Of a stretch of 58,746 nucleotides of DNA, positions 16,951-26,006 are shown piece by piece. The stretch's first letter is position 1. Every line of letters starts with the position of its first letter. The stretch is from Arcobacter sp. CECT 8985. Its GTDB lineage: Bacteria > Campylobacterota > Campylobacteria > Campylobacterales > Arcobacteraceae. The stretch covers positions 1-58,746 of the forward strand of contig NZ_PDKC01000018.1 in assembly GCF_004116495.1 (NCBI RefSeq), in the 5' to 3' direction. A program made the translations under genes and the position numbers. Under the pieces are notes generated by a model. The model was given only the letters and a program-made list of their open reading frames with translations, was not told the DNA's origin and did no database searches.

Positions 16951-17904
16951 TTATATTTCTTTTGATTTTAAACCTTGTTTTTCATCAAGTCCTAACATAA
17001 TATTCATACATTGAACTGCTGCACCTGATGCACCTTTTCCAAGATTATCTAATCTTGAAATTACTACCATATCAGTTTCATTTTCATATACAGATATTTC
17101 TAATGTATTTGTATTATTACATTTCATTGGATTTAATAACCCATTATCTAAATACTCGTCATTATTTTCTATTATATTTATAAATTTTTCATCTTTATAA
17201 TATTCTTTATATATATTTAGTATCTCTTCTCTTGAAACTTTTGTTTTAAAATCTTTCTTAACTAAATAACTCATTACAAGCATACCTTGTTTAAAGTTAC
17301 CAACACTTGGCGTAAAAAGTGGAGCTTCATCTAAATCTAACATATATTTCATTTCTGGTAAATGCTTATGATTTAATCCTAATGAATATGGTCTTTGACC
17401 TGCTATATTTTCAAAGCTTCCGCTTTCATAATCATCAATCATACCTTTTCCTCCACCACTAAATCCAGTAATTGAGTGACAAATTAATTTATATGATTTA
17501 TCTAAAATATCTTTTTTAATTAATGGTTTCATTGCAACTATTAAACCACTTGCATGACATCCTGGAACACAAACTTTAGTTGAGTTTTTTATCTCATCTC
17601 TTTGAGTTGGTGTAAGTTCAGGAACACCATATGTCCATTTTGGATTTGTTCTATGTGCTGTACTTGCATCAATAACTTTTACTTTTTCATTTGATATTAA
17701 ACTAACAGAGTGTTTTGAAGCAGCATCAGGTAGACATAAAAAAACTAAATCTGCACTATTTAATAACTGTTTTTTTACTTCATCATTCTTTTTATCTTCT
17801 TCATTAATTGTAAGTAATTCTATTTCATCTCTATTTTCTAACATTTCATGAATTTTTAGACCTGTTGTACCATATTGTCCATCTACAAAAATTTTATATT
17901 TCAT
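16951..17904 (-). CDS. argC: N-acetyl-gamma-glutamyl-phosphate reductase, type 2
   Basis: This 317-residue enzyme reduces N-acetyl-glutamyl-phosphate to the semialdehyde in arginine synthesis. The N-terminus FVDGQYGTTGLKI is the signature of the short type 2 form, unlike the GASGYTG of type 1. The catalytic cysteine is C116 in VPGCHASG. The C-terminus has DNLGKGASGAAVQC, typical of the family. AGAGGTAAAA precedes the ATG. No other arginine gene is adjacent; instead it leads an operon with a CtBP-like dehydrogenase, a hydrolase and PhzF, which leaves open a modified substrate. Confidence 0.93.
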   Translation of the reverse strand: MKYKIFVDGQYGTTGLKIHEMLENRDEIELLTINEEDKKNDEVKKQLLNSADLVFLCLPDAASKHSVSLISNEKVKVIDASTAHRTNPKWTYGVPELTPTQRDEIKNSTKVCVPGCHASGLIVAMKPLIKKDILDKSYKLICHSITGFSGGGKGMIDDYESGSFENIAGQRPYSLGLNHKHLPEMKYMLDLDEAPLFTPSVGNFKQGMLVMSYLVKKDFKTKVSREEILNIYKEYYKDEKFINIIENNDEYLDNGLLNPMKCNNTNTLEISVYENETDMVVISRLDNLGKGASGAAVQCMNIMLGLDEKQGLKSKEI

Positions 17905-17990
17905 TTTTACCTCTAAAATATTATAATTATTACTTCACAAGTTTATCTAAAATTTGTTTTCATTAGGATTTTATAAAATAAGGAGTTTCA

Positions 17991-18383
17991 TTGAACAATC
18001 AAAAAAATCTTTTCATTTCTACATTTATAGTTATGATATGCACATATTTATATATATTTGGAGAAGAAAAAACTATAAATCTAATTTCAAAAGAGTACAT
18101 TTATATAATAGCATTTACAATAGTATCACTAACTTTTTGTTTTTTTAAATTTAAACTGAAAGATTTTCAAGTAGTAGAATTTATTCCCACAAATAATGTT
18201 TCACTAAAATCAACAGTTATATTTTTTATAATTTTTGAAATATACGATTATTTTAGTGAAGATGGTTTTAAAGGAATGATATCACAATGGTTTATATATT
18301 GGATACTTGGAGTTACAATACTTATTTTAACTCATACAATAAATTATTATAAAAATTATCAAATACTACGAAAAATAAGTTAA
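17991..18383 (+). CDS. Small membrane protein, TTG start
   Basis: This 130-residue protein has four probable membrane helices separated by short lysine-rich loops. No family is recognised. The start is TTG with a strong AGGAG five bases upstream, which is the only good initiation signal in the region. It is divergent from argC and lies before the pst promoter region, on the same strand as pstS but with its own upstream sequence. Codon use matches its neighbours. Confidence 0.65.
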   Translation: MNNQKNLFISTFIVMICTYLYIFGEEKTINLISKEYIYIIAFTIVSLTFCFFKFKLKDFQVVEFIPTNNVSLKSTVIFFIIFEIYDYFSEDGFKGMISQWFIYWILGVTILILTHTINYYKNYQILRKIS

Positions 18384-18456
18384 TTTTTTTATTCTATAAT
18401 AAAACCTAACTTTTTTATTTTTTATAAAACACCATAAAATGGCTATTTTCCACTAG

Positions 18457-18501
18457 TGTTACAATAATTGTAACCAAGATGTTACCAGCTTAATTTATAA
18501 T
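18457..18501 (+). promoter_or_regulatory. Probable Pho box and pstS promoter
   Basis: Three hexamers (TGTTAC at 18457, TGTAAC at 18469, TGTTAC at 18480) lie 12 and 11 bp apart, one helical turn each. This is the layout bound by OmpR/PhoB-type response regulators. The first two also form the 17-bp palindrome GTTACAATAATTGTAAC (18458-18474). A perfect TATAAT at 18496-18501 follows and AAGGA lies before the pstS ATG. The regulator gene is not in the window. Confidence 0.65.
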
Positions 18502-18535
18502 TCCAACATCAAATTTCAAAAAAGGAAAATAGTCA

Positions 18536-19534
18536 ATGAAGAAAGTATTATTATTCACAGCTTTAGCATTAAGTACAACAATAGCTTCAGCAGCAGATAT
18601 TAAAGGTAGTGGAGCATCGTTCCCATATAGTGTTTACCAATCATGGATTAAAGCATATCACAATGCAACACAAGTTCAAGTTGATTACGTAAAAAAAGGT
18701 AGTTCAAGTGGAATTAAAGATATTAAAGCAAGAGCAGTTGATTTTGCTGGTTCTGATGCACCTTTAAATCCAAACCAATTAAAAAAAGCTAGATTATATC
18801 AATTCCCTGCAGTTGTTGGTGCAGTTGCAATTAGTTATAACGTTCCAAATGCAAAAGGTTTAAAATTAAGTAGAGAAGCTTTAGCTCAAATTGCTTTAGG
18901 AAAAGTAAAATATTGGGATAACTCTTTAATTACAAAAACAAATCCAAATATAGATCTTCCACATAAAAAATTAACTTTTGTTCATAGAGCTGATGGTTCT
19001 GGTACTACATTTAACTTCACATACTACTTAAGTAAAATTTCTAAAGAGTGGAGAAAAGAATTCGGTGCTAAAAAATCTTTAAATTGGCCTGGAGATCATC
19101 ATGTAGGTGGTAAAACAAATACAGGTGTTGCAGCATTAGTAAAACAAACTCCATACTCAATTGGTTATATCGATTATGCAGATGCTAAAAATAATAACTT
19201 ACATATGGCTACAGTAGAAAATAAAGCAGGAAACTATATTAAACCTGAATTAAAATCTTTTCAAGCAGCAGCAGCAAAAGCTGATTTAGATCCTAAAAAA
19301 GATTTCTTTGCAGTAATTGGTGATCCAGCAGGTGAAAAAGTATATCCAATCGTTGCAGCTACATTTATCCTTTTACCAAAAGAAAAACCAGAAGTTAATA
19401 AAAAAGTTACAGCTTTTTATAACTACTCGTTTAAAAATAGTGCTCATTTAGCAACTGAATTAGGTTATGTTCCATTACCAGATAGTTTAACTAGTAAAAT
19501 TAGAAAATACTGGTCAGAAAAAGGTGTAAACTAA
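18536..19534 (+). CDS. pstS: Phosphate ABC transporter, phosphate-binding protein
   Basis: This 332-residue periplasmic protein captures phosphate for the PstCAB permease. It has a Sec signal peptide (MKKVLLFTALALSTTIASA). The mature part carries the phosphate-site motifs GSGASFPYSVY, KKGSSSGIKDI, DFAGSDAPL and RADGSGTTFNF. There is no lipobox, so it is soluble. It is the first gene of pstSCAB-phoU and has its own Pho-type promoter. A hairpin in the 62-bp gap before pstC probably raises its level relative to the membrane genes. Confidence 0.97.
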   Translation: MKKVLLFTALALSTTIASAADIKGSGASFPYSVYQSWIKAYHNATQVQVDYVKKGSSSGIKDIKARAVDFAGSDAPLNPNQLKKARLYQFPAVVGAVAISYNVPNAKGLKLSREALAQIALGKVKYWDNSLITKTNPNIDLPHKKLTFVHRADGSGTTFNFTYYLSKISKEWRKEFGAKKSLNWPGDHHVGGKTNTGVAALVKQTPYSIGYIDYADAKNNNLHMATVENKAGNYIKPELKSFQAAAAKADLDPKKDFFAVIGDPAGEKVYPIVAATFILLPKEKPEVNKKVTAFYNYSFKNSAHLATELGYVPLPDSLTSKIRKYWSEKGVN

Positions 19535-19549
19535 TCAGTAAAAATAAAG

Positions 19550-19569
19550 CGTAAGTCTTATGACTTACG
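19550..19569 (+). other. Intercistronic hairpin pstS-pstC
   Basis: CGTAAGTC, loop TTAT, GACTTACG: an 8-bp perfect stem in the pstS-pstC gap. There is no T run after it, so it is not a normal terminator. It could protect the pstS 3' end or cause partial read-through. Confidence 0.6.
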
Positions 19570-19596
19570 TTAATCTCAAATTGATGGTCAGGTAAT

Positions 19597-20508
19597 ATGG
19601 AAAAAATTTTTAAAAACGTCTCTTTATTAAGTGCTTCACTTGTACTTGTAATATTAATCGGAATATTCGTTACTCTATTTATGTCTTCAAAACATGCAAT
19701 GAATGAGTTTGGTCTTGGTTTTATAACAAACCCAGCATGGCAAACAGAAGTTGCATTAACTCCACAAGAAGCTAAAAACACGGTTGTTGATGAATATAGT
19801 CTTTTCCCAGATGAAGAGCCTACAAAAACAATTTATGGTGGTTTAGTTCCAATTATTGGTACTGTTCTTTCAACTTTAATTGCATTAGCATTTGCACTTC
19901 CAATTGCAATGGGAATTGCAGTATTTTTAGCAGAAATTGCACCCAAAAATGTATCACATGTTGTAGGAATAGCTATTGAGTTGCTTGCTGCAATTCCTAG
20001 TATTATATTTGGTATGTGGGGGCTATTTTATTTTGCTCCTATAATTCAAAAGTTAGTTGGAGGTTATCAAGTATCTTTACTAACAGCAGGACTTGTTCTT
20101 GGTATTATGATTTTACCATTTATGGCTGCAATTACTAGAGATAGTATGAAAACTACTCCTGATATTTTAAAGGAGTCTGCATACGCTTTAGGTGCAACAA
20201 AATTTGAAGTTATTAAAGATGTAATTTTCCCTTATTCAAAAGTTGGTATTATAGGTTCAATTATTTTAGCATTGGGTCGTGCATTAGGTGAAACAATGGC
20301 CGTTGCTTTTCTAATTGGTTCAGTTTTCGAACTTCCAAAAGCATTAAATTCACCTACAATTTCAATTCCAGTAGCACTAGCAAACAACTTTGGTGAAGCA
20401 ACAGGACTTGGTGCTTCTTCATTATTTTATTTAGCATTTTTACTATTTTTAATTAGTTTTATAGTTATTTCAATTGCTAAGTTTTATTTTCTTAAAAAGG
20501 TTAAATAA
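19597..20508 (+). CDS. pstC: Phosphate ABC transporter permease PstC
   Basis: This 303-residue inner-membrane permease has about six helices, an N-terminal periplasmic segment containing FGLGFITNPAW-like sequence (here EFGLGFITNPAW) and the ABC-permease EAA loop (ESAYALGATKFEVIKDVIFP). It pairs with PstA to form the phosphate channel. The ATG follows TGGTCAGGTAAT, an acceptable binding site. The gene ends with TAATG, one base overlapping pstA. Confidence 0.96.
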   Translation: MEKIFKNVSLLSASLVLVILIGIFVTLFMSSKHAMNEFGLGFITNPAWQTEVALTPQEAKNTVVDEYSLFPDEEPTKTIYGGLVPIIGTVLSTLIALAFALPIAMGIAVFLAEIAPKNVSHVVGIAIELLAAIPSIIFGMWGLFYFAPIIQKLVGGYQVSLLTAGLVLGIMILPFMAAITRDSMKTTPDILKESAYALGATKFEVIKDVIFPYSKVGIIGSIILALGRALGETMAVAFLIGSVFELPKALNSPTISIPVALANNFGEATGLGASSLFYLAFLLFLISFIVISIAKFYFLKKVK

Positions 20509-21314
20509 TGAGATTACTACTAAATAAAATAGTACTTCTTTTAGCTATTTTATCTGCGTGCACGGGTTTAGCTTTTTTAGCTTGGATTTTAATAACACTA
20601 TTTTTAAAAGGAATTACTTCATTTCATTTTAGTTTATTTGTAGATGATTTAATTAGTAATGGACTAAGAAATTTAATTGTTGGTCAATTTATTATGGCAG
20701 GACTTGCTTCATTAGTTGGTATTCCAATTGGTGTTCTAGCTGGAGTATATCTTCAAGAATATGGATATAACAGCAAGTTCACTAGAATAGTAAGAGACTT
20801 AAACGATATTATGGTTAGTGCTCCATCAATTGTAATAGGTGCTTTTGTTTATGCAATTATTGTTATTCCATCTGGAGGAGCAAGTGGTTTTGCAGGAAGT
20901 ATTGCTCTTACAATTATGATGATTCCAATTGTAATTAATACAACAGATAATATGCTTTCATTAGTTCCTACAGAACTAAGAGAAGCTGGTATTGCAATTG
21001 GAGCTAGTAAATATAGAGTTATTATGGATATTATTGTAAAAGCTGCAAAAGTTGGTATTATGACAGGACTTCTTTTATCTTTTGCAAGAATTATAGGAGA
21101 AACTGCACCATTACTATTTACAAGTGGTACAAGTAACTATTTTACTTTAGATTTAACACAAACATTTCCATCTTTAACTGTAAGTATTTATGACTTAGCA
21201 AATGACCCAGTACAAGCAAGTAGAGATTTAGCGTGGGCTGCTTCATTCATTTTAACAGCATTAGTTCTAATGATTAATCTACTTGGAAGATATTTAACAA
21301 GACACAAAGGATAA
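20508..21314 (+). CDS. pstA: Phosphate ABC transporter permease PstA
   Basis: This 268-residue partner of PstC has about six helices. The ABC-permease EAA loop is [18 protein letters not shown], and [12 protein letters not shown] and [14 protein letters not shown]-like (here [14 protein letters not shown]) segments are typical. Its ATG overlaps the pstC stop by one base, so translation is coupled. The next gene, pstB, starts six bases after its stop. Confidence 0.96.
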   Translation: MRLLLNKIVLLLAILSACTGLAFLAWILITLFLKGITSFHFSLFVDDLISNGLRNLIVGQFIMAGLASLVGIPIGVLAGVYLQEYGYNSKFTRIVRDLNDIMVSAPSIVIGAFVYAIIVIPSGGASGFAGSIALTIMMIPIVINTTDNMLSLVPTELREAGIAIGASKYRVIMDIIVKAAKVGIMTGLLLSFARIIGETAPLLFTSGTSNYFTLDLTQTFPSLTVSIYDLANDPVQASRDLAWAASFILTALVLMINLLGRYLTRHKG

Positions 21315-21319
21315 AATTA

Positions 21320-22102
21320 ATGTCAATTATGAATATAGAAAAATTTAGCTTCAAATATGCAGGGGCTAGTGAAGACTCTTTAAAAAATATAAATTTACCT
21401 ATCAAAAAAAATAAAATCACTGCATTAATTGGTCCTAGTGGTTGTGGTAAATCAACACTTCTTAGATCATTAAATAGAATTCATGATTTATATCCAAATA
21501 ATAAATATGATGGAAGATTGATGCTTCTAAACCAAAATTCAAATAAAATGGAAAATATTTTAGATATAAAAAAAGAAAATGATTTTATAAAACTAAGACA
21601 AAGAGTTGGAATGATTTTCCAAAAACCAACTCCATTTCCAATGAGTATATTTGATAATGTTGCCTATGGCCTTAAAATAGCAGGTGTAAAAAACAAAACT
21701 GAACTTGAAGATAAAGTTGAAGCTGCTTTAAAAGGTAGTGCACTTTGGGATGAAGTTTCTGATAGACTAGATAAAAGTGCGATGGGTCTTAGTGGTGGTC
21801 AACAACAAAGATTATGTATTGCAAGAGCAGTTGCTGTAAAACCAGATTTATTGCTATTTGATGAACCAACTTCTGCACTTGATCCAATATCAACAGCAGC
21901 AATTGAAGAACTTATTACAAGATTGAGAAATGAAGTAAGTATTGCTATTGTTACACATAATATGCAACAAGCTAGTAGAATTAGTGATTATACAGCATTT
22001 ATGTATCTTGGAAATTTAGTTGAATACAATCATACAGAAGACATTTTCATCAATCCAAAAGAGAAGAAGACAGAAGATTATATTACAGGGAGATTTGGTT
22101 AA
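21320..22102 (+). CDS. pstB: Phosphate ABC transporter ATP-binding protein
   Basis: This 260-residue cytoplasmic ATPase powers PstCA. Walker A is GPSGCGKST at about 38-46, the ABC signature is LSGGQQQR, Walker B is [13 protein letters not shown], and the H-loop is IVTHNMQQA. The length is normal for PstB. CAAAGGATAAAATTA precedes the ATG. Its stop overlaps the phoU start by one base. Confidence 0.97.
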   Translation: MSIMNIEKFSFKYAGASEDSLKNINLPIKKNKITALIGPSGCGKSTLLRSLNRIHDLYPNNKYDGRLMLLNQNSNKMENILDIKKENDFIKLRQRVGMIFQKPTPFPMSIFDNVAYGLKIAGVKNKTELEDKVEAALKGSALWDEVSDRLDKSAMGLSGGQQQRLCIARAVAVKPDLLLFDEPTSALDPISTAAIEELITRLRNEVSIAIVTHNMQQASRISDYTAFMYLGNLVEYNHTEDIFINPKEKKTEDYITGRFG

Positions 22103-22767
22103 TGTTAAAAAAATATACTCAAGATTTAGAAAATTTACATGATAAAGGTGTAAATATTGTAAGAAATATTCTAAAATCAAACAATTATATCCTTGAAGCA
22201 TTGCAGACTAATAATCTTAATGTTTTAGATGATGCAAGAAATTGTTTAAAGCCTATTTCAAATGAGAGTTTAGAAATAGACAATGGGATAGTTAAACTCT
22301 TAGCACTAGAGACACCAGAAGCAAGTGATTTAAGAAGAATTGTTTCTTTTTTTAAAATAACAAATGAACTTCAAAGAACTGCTTCTAATACAAAAGGTAT
22401 TATTAAAAATTTTGAACTTTGTTATAATACATTAGATAAAAAATATATAGAAGAGTACACAATTCCACTTCAAAAAACAGCAGTTTCTTGCCTTGAAGGT
22501 CTTTTAGCCATGACTGAAAGTACAAATGAAAATGTAAAAGAAAAATTTAATCTAGTTTTTGAAGCACAAGAAAAAACTGATGAACTATATAACCTTTTTC
22601 AAGATAATTTAATGAAAGAGAACAAAGAAATTGAAGAGTTCAATCAATATGCAAAAGTTCTTAATACATTAAGAAAATATGACAAAATTGCTAATAGATC
22701 ACTTGATATTGCTTATTTAATTGTTTATGCAAAACTTGGTGGAGTATTAGGTGAAGTAGAGATTTAA
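22102..22767 (+). CDS. phoU: Phosphate signalling protein PhoU
   Basis: This 221-residue all-helical protein has the PhoU duplicated three-helix pattern, with acidic metal-binding stretches (LALETPEASDLRRIVSFFK and NTLRKYDKIANRSLDIA). It links transport by Pst to the sensor kinase and limits phosphate uptake. It is the last gene of the pst operon, with a one-base overlap to pstB, and its stop lies in a strong hairpin. Confidence 0.94.
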   Translation: MLKKYTQDLENLHDKGVNIVRNILKSNNYILEALQTNNLNVLDDARNCLKPISNESLEIDNGIVKLLALETPEASDLRRIVSFFKITNELQRTASNTKGIIKNFELCYNTLDKKYIEEYTIPLQKTAVSCLEGLLAMTESTNENVKEKFNLVFEAQEKTDELYNLFQDNLMKENKEIEEFNQYAKVLNTLRKYDKIANRSLDIAYLIVYAKLGGVLGEVEI

Positions 22768-22777
22768 TCTCTACTTC
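22753..22777 (+). terminator. Hairpin at the end of the pst operon
   Basis: GAAGTAGAGATT and AATCTCTACTTC form a perfect 12-bp inverted repeat around one central base, spanning the phoU stop. No strong T tract follows, so it may be a 3' stabiliser as well as a weak terminator. Confidence 0.6.
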
Positions 22778-22863
22778 ATCAAATCTCTTCAATACTTACC
22801 TAAAATAAAGTAATAATACTTTAAGTCTACAAGATGTAAAATATTTTTCTCAAAGGAGAAAAT

Positions 22864-23889
22864 ATGAATGATATTTTAAAACCAAGAAATATAAATAACT
22901 TAAATTTAAAAAATTCACTAATTATGGCACCATGTTGTATGTATAGCGCACAAAAAGATGGAAAACTTACACATTTTCACTTTTCTCATTATGAAGCAAG
23001 AGCAATTGGTGGAGTTGGACTTATTATAATTGAAGCAACTGCAATTGAACCAAAAGGTAGAATTTCTGATAAAGATTTAGCATTATATAATGAAGAGCAA
23101 GCATTACTACACAAACAACTTGTAGAAAATTGCAAAAGTTATGGAACAAAAATGGGAATTCAATTAGCCCATGCAGGAAGAAAAAGTCAAGTTGAAAATT
23201 CAACTCCTATTGCTCCAAGTAGTATAAGATTCAATGAAGAATATAAACTGCCCAAAGAAATAACAATTGAAGAGATTGAAAAAATTAAAAAGTCTTTTGT
23301 AGATTCTGCAATTTTAGCAAAAGAAGCAGGATATGATTTAATTGAACTTCATAGTGCACATGGATATTTACTTTGTGAATTCAATTCACCACTTACAAAT
23401 AAAAGAGATGATATTTATGGTGGAAGCTTAGAAAATAGATGTAGATTAACAGTTGAAATAGCAAAAGAGATAAAAGAAGCAACAAATATTGCTTTAAGTG
23501 TAAGAATTAGTGCAACAGAATGGAGTAAAGGAGGATGGAGCATAGAAGATAGTATTTACTTATCAAAAGAGCTTGAAAAAGTTGGAGTTGATGTAATTCA
23601 TGTATCTGCTGGTGGAAATCAATCAAATCCAGAAAATATGCCAAAACTTGAACCTTTATATCAAGCTAATTATGCAAAACAAATAAAAGAAAATATTAAT
23701 ATTCCTGTTATTGCAGTTGGATTGATCAATACATATGAACAATGTCAAGAAGTTTATGATAAAAATTGTGCTGATTTTATTGCAATGGGAAGAGAACTAC
23801 TTAGAAATCCAAATTTAATTCAATATTTCTTAAAAAAAGAAAATAAGCAAGATGAGTTCCAAGGACAATATTCAAGAGCTTTTAAATAA
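22864..23889 (+). CDS. Old yellow enzyme family NADH:flavin oxidoreductase
   Basis: This 341-residue FMN enzyme of the YqjM/NamA-like branch reduces activated C=C bonds with NAD(P)H. The N-terminal redox-tuning Cys is in MAPCCMYSA. FMN and substrate motifs are QLAHAGRKSQ, ELHSAHGYLLCEFNSPL, RISATEW and FIAMGRELLRNP. The length fits the single-domain class (about 340). CAAAGGAGAAAAT is a strong binding site. It is monocistronic between two hairpins. The physiological substrate is not known. Confidence 0.94.
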   Translation: MNDILKPRNINNLNLKNSLIMAPCCMYSAQKDGKLTHFHFSHYEARAIGGVGLIIIEATAIEPKGRISDKDLALYNEEQALLHKQLVENCKSYGTKMGIQLAHAGRKSQVENSTPIAPSSIRFNEEYKLPKEITIEEIEKIKKSFVDSAILAKEAGYDLIELHSAHGYLLCEFNSPLTNKRDDIYGGSLENRCRLTVEIAKEIKEATNIALSVRISATEWSKGGWSIEDSIYLSKELEKVGVDVIHVSAGGNQSNPENMPKLEPLYQANYAKQIKENINIPVIAVGLINTYEQCQEVYDKNCADFIAMGRELLRNPNLIQYFLKKENKQDEFQGQYSRAFK

Positions 23890-23912
23890 GAAAGAGTTAA
23901 TTCTCTTTCTTA
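23887..23912. terminator. Bidirectional hairpin
   Basis: TAAGAAAGAG, loop TTAATT, CTCTTTCTTA: a perfect 10-bp stem starting at the stop codon of the old yellow enzyme gene and covering the end of the convergent permease gene. Confidence 0.7.
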
Positions 23913-25210
23913 TACTCCCTATTAAACATATGTTTTCTTACAAATCTTCCATATAAAACTTCAAATAATATTGAAACTAAAATAAATGCAAAAAATATTA
24001 TAACTGCATTTTTATCAGTTTGATAAGTATGAATAATTAGAGTTGATAAAGCAATAAAACTAATAATACAACTTATAATAAGTATAATTTTACTTGCTTT
24101 TATTTGCTTATATAATTTTAATGCTGCTACGTTTACTATAAAAAAAATCAGTAAAAAACTAGCACTACCAATAATAGCAATTTGGGCTAAATTTATACTA
24201 TTTGCTAAAATTAAACTAAAAAAAGCAGTAATAATAACACTTAATGTTGGAATATTGTTTTTTTCTGTATTAAAAACAGTTGGTAACTCACCATCAACTG
24301 CTAAAATATACCCTAACCTACCATTTCCATATATAGTTGCATTTATTGCTGAAAAAGTAGCTAATAAAGCAGTAACTGAAACTATTGTAAAACCGATTTG
24401 TCCAAGAGCAGGTTTTGCTGCTATTGCTAATGCATAATCTTTTGCTTCAAGTAGTTTATCTTCACTTACAGTTCCTATTGAAGTTACTGCAATTAATAAA
24501 TATAAAATAATTACTAAAATAACAGAAATGTAAAATGCTTTTGGAAGATTTGATTTTGGATTTTTTATATCTTCTGCTGAATTTGCAATAAGTTCAAAAC
24601 CTTCATATGCTACAAAGATTATCATACCAGCAACAAGAAGTGAAATACTTCCTTCCCAATGTTTAGGAGACAATCTATCATAATCAAGATATGAATAACT
24701 TGCAACTATTACAACAATCAATAAAACTACTTTTATAAATACAATAAAAGACTCTGATTTACTTACAAAAGAAGCACTAATTAAGTTTATAACCAAAGGT
24801 AATAAGATAGCTAAAGATATAAAAAAATGATTAAAAAATTTTGTTTCATTATCCAAAAATAATACTTGAGAATAAGAAGAAAACGCAACTGCATATAAAG
24901 ATATAGTAACTAAATAACTAAGCCAAAGCATAAAATTTACACTTCCAGATAGATAATTGTGCCCAAAAGCTTCATCTATAAAACTTACAGTTCCACCTTT
25001 ACTTTGAAACTTCACAGATAGTTTTGCATAAGAGTATGCAGTTAATATAGCTACAATTCCAGCGAGCAAAAAAGCAATAACTGTTGCGCCATGAGCTAAA
25101 GAAACAGCTTCACCTAAAACAGCAAAGATTCCTCCACCAACCATGCCACCAACACCAATAGAAATAGCTCCTAATAGACCAATTGTTCTAGTGTTATTTT
25201 TATTATTCAA
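23897..25210 (-). CDS. APC family amino acid permease
   Basis: This 437-residue inner-membrane transporter has about twelve helices. The first helix carries GAISIGVGGMVGGGIFAVLG, the glycine-rich unwound segment of the APC superfamily. KSKGGTVSF-like (here QSKGGTVSFIDEAFG) and AYEGFELIANSAEDIKNP are also typical. Substrates in this group include amino acids and amines. The start is TTG, with AAAGGA seven bases upstream. It stands upstream of no further gene on this strand before the convergent old yellow enzyme. Confidence 0.9.
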   Translation of the reverse strand: MNNKNNTRTIGLLGAISIGVGGMVGGGIFAVLGEAVSLAHGATVIAFLLAGIVAILTAYSYAKLSVKFQSKGGTVSFIDEAFGHNYLSGSVNFMLWLSYLVTISLYAVAFSSYSQVLFLDNETKFFNHFFISLAILLPLVINLISASFVSKSESFIVFIKVVLLIVVIVASYSYLDYDRLSPKHWEGSISLLVAGMIIFVAYEGFELIANSAEDIKNPKSNLPKAFYISVILVIILYLLIAVTSIGTVSEDKLLEAKDYALAIAAKPALGQIGFTIVSVTALLATFSAINATIYGNGRLGYILAVDGELPTVFNTEKNNIPTLSVIITAFFSLILANSINLAQIAIIGSASFLLIFFIVNVAALKLYKQIKASKIILIISCIISFIALSTLIIHTYQTDKNAVIIFFAFILVSILFEVLYGRFVRKHMFNREYKKEN

Positions 25211-25238
25211 AAATAAATCCTTTATAAATATAATTTAA

Positions 25239-25481
25239 TCAAACACTTTTTATAATTTTTAAAACATATAATAATACAACTGCTCCAATAGTTGACATAA
25301 TTATTGAGCCTATAAATCCACCTGCACTAAGACCAACTGCTGAAAATACAAAACCACCAATTACAGCACCTATAATACCAATTACAATATTTCCAATAAG
25401 TCCAAATCCTCCACCAGTCATTATTTTACCGGCTAACCAGCCTGCAATTGCACCTATTAATAAAAATACTATTATATTCAT
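25239..25481 (-). CDS. GlsB/YeaQ/YmgE family membrane protein
   Basis: This 80-residue protein with three short glycine-rich helices (IGAIAGWLAGKIM, GNIVIGIIGAVIGGF and SIIMSTIGAVVLLY) matches the YeaQ/YmgE (transglycosylase-associated) family of stress-linked membrane proteins of unknown action. I take ATG 25481 over the TTG two codons earlier because AAAGGATTGCGA gives the better spacing. It lies between the EncFtn-like gene and the APC permease on the same strand. Confidence 0.9.
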   Translation of the reverse strand: MNIIVFLLIGAIAGWLAGKIMTGGGFGLIGNIVIGIIGAVIGGFVFSAVGLSAGGFIGSIIMSTIGAVVLLYVLKIIKSV

Positions 25482-25593
25482 TCGCAATCCTTTTTATAAC
25501 TTATTTAATATTAACTGAATTATCTTTAAGTTTAGAAAATAAAAAGATATTTATTTTAACTACACAGAAAGTAAAATTAAGAGATTATATATG

Positions 25594-25619
25594 TTGCACA
25601 TAGTTTTAACTATGTGCAA
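25594..25619. terminator. Strong hairpin at the end of the EncFtn-like gene
   Basis: TTGCACATAGTT and AACTATGTGCAA form a perfect 12-bp stem with a very short centre, covering the last codons and stop of the EncFtn-like gene. The T run follows on the plus strand (CTTTTTTT), not on the minus strand, so the direction of termination is not certain. Confidence 0.6.
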
Positions 25620-25893
25620 TCTTTTTTTCTGTAAAAAGATAATCTTTTAGCTCTTTATCAAAAGTTGCATCTTTTCGACGAATCCATTCTAAAACCATTG
25701 CTGCATGCTCTTTTTCTTCATCTCTATTATGAATTAAAATTGCTTTTAGTTCCTCATCTTTACAGGCATCTACTCTTTGATTGTACCAATCAACAGCTTC
25801 TAGTTCTTCCATTAAAGAGACTATTGCTCTGTGCATATCACGTGTTTCTACACTTATTTCTTCAATTGGTTCATGATAACCTTCACTTGCCAT
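25606..25893 (-). CDS. Encapsulated-ferritin-type (EncFtn) protein, short form
   Basis: This 95-residue protein closely matches the EncFtn family of encapsulin cargo ferritins: HRAIVSLMEELEAVDWYNQR, then HNRDEEKEHAAMVLEW and the DYLFTE ending (key blocks). By alignment from memory with the Rhodospirillum protein, its ferroxidase ligands correspond to E30, E60 and H63. EncFtn forms an annular decamer that oxidises Fe(II). Unlike cargo versions it stops right after the DYLFTEKK helix, with no linker or encapsulin-targeting peptide, and no shell gene is in the window. AAAAAGGAGAAAAA precedes the ATG. It may act free in the cytoplasm. Confidence 0.9.
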   Translation of the reverse strand: MASEGYHEPIEEISVETRDMHRAIVSLMEELEAVDWYNQRVDACKDEELKAILIHNRDEEKEHAAMVLEWIRRKDATFDKELKDYLFTEKKIAHS

Positions 25894-26006
25894 TTTTTCT
25901 CCTTTTTATTTAATGTAACTTAATCATATTTTTTTTTACTGTAAAAAAGCTTACAATTATGAACTTATTATCTATTTTATTTTTATAATTGAACTTAATA
26001 AAAAGG

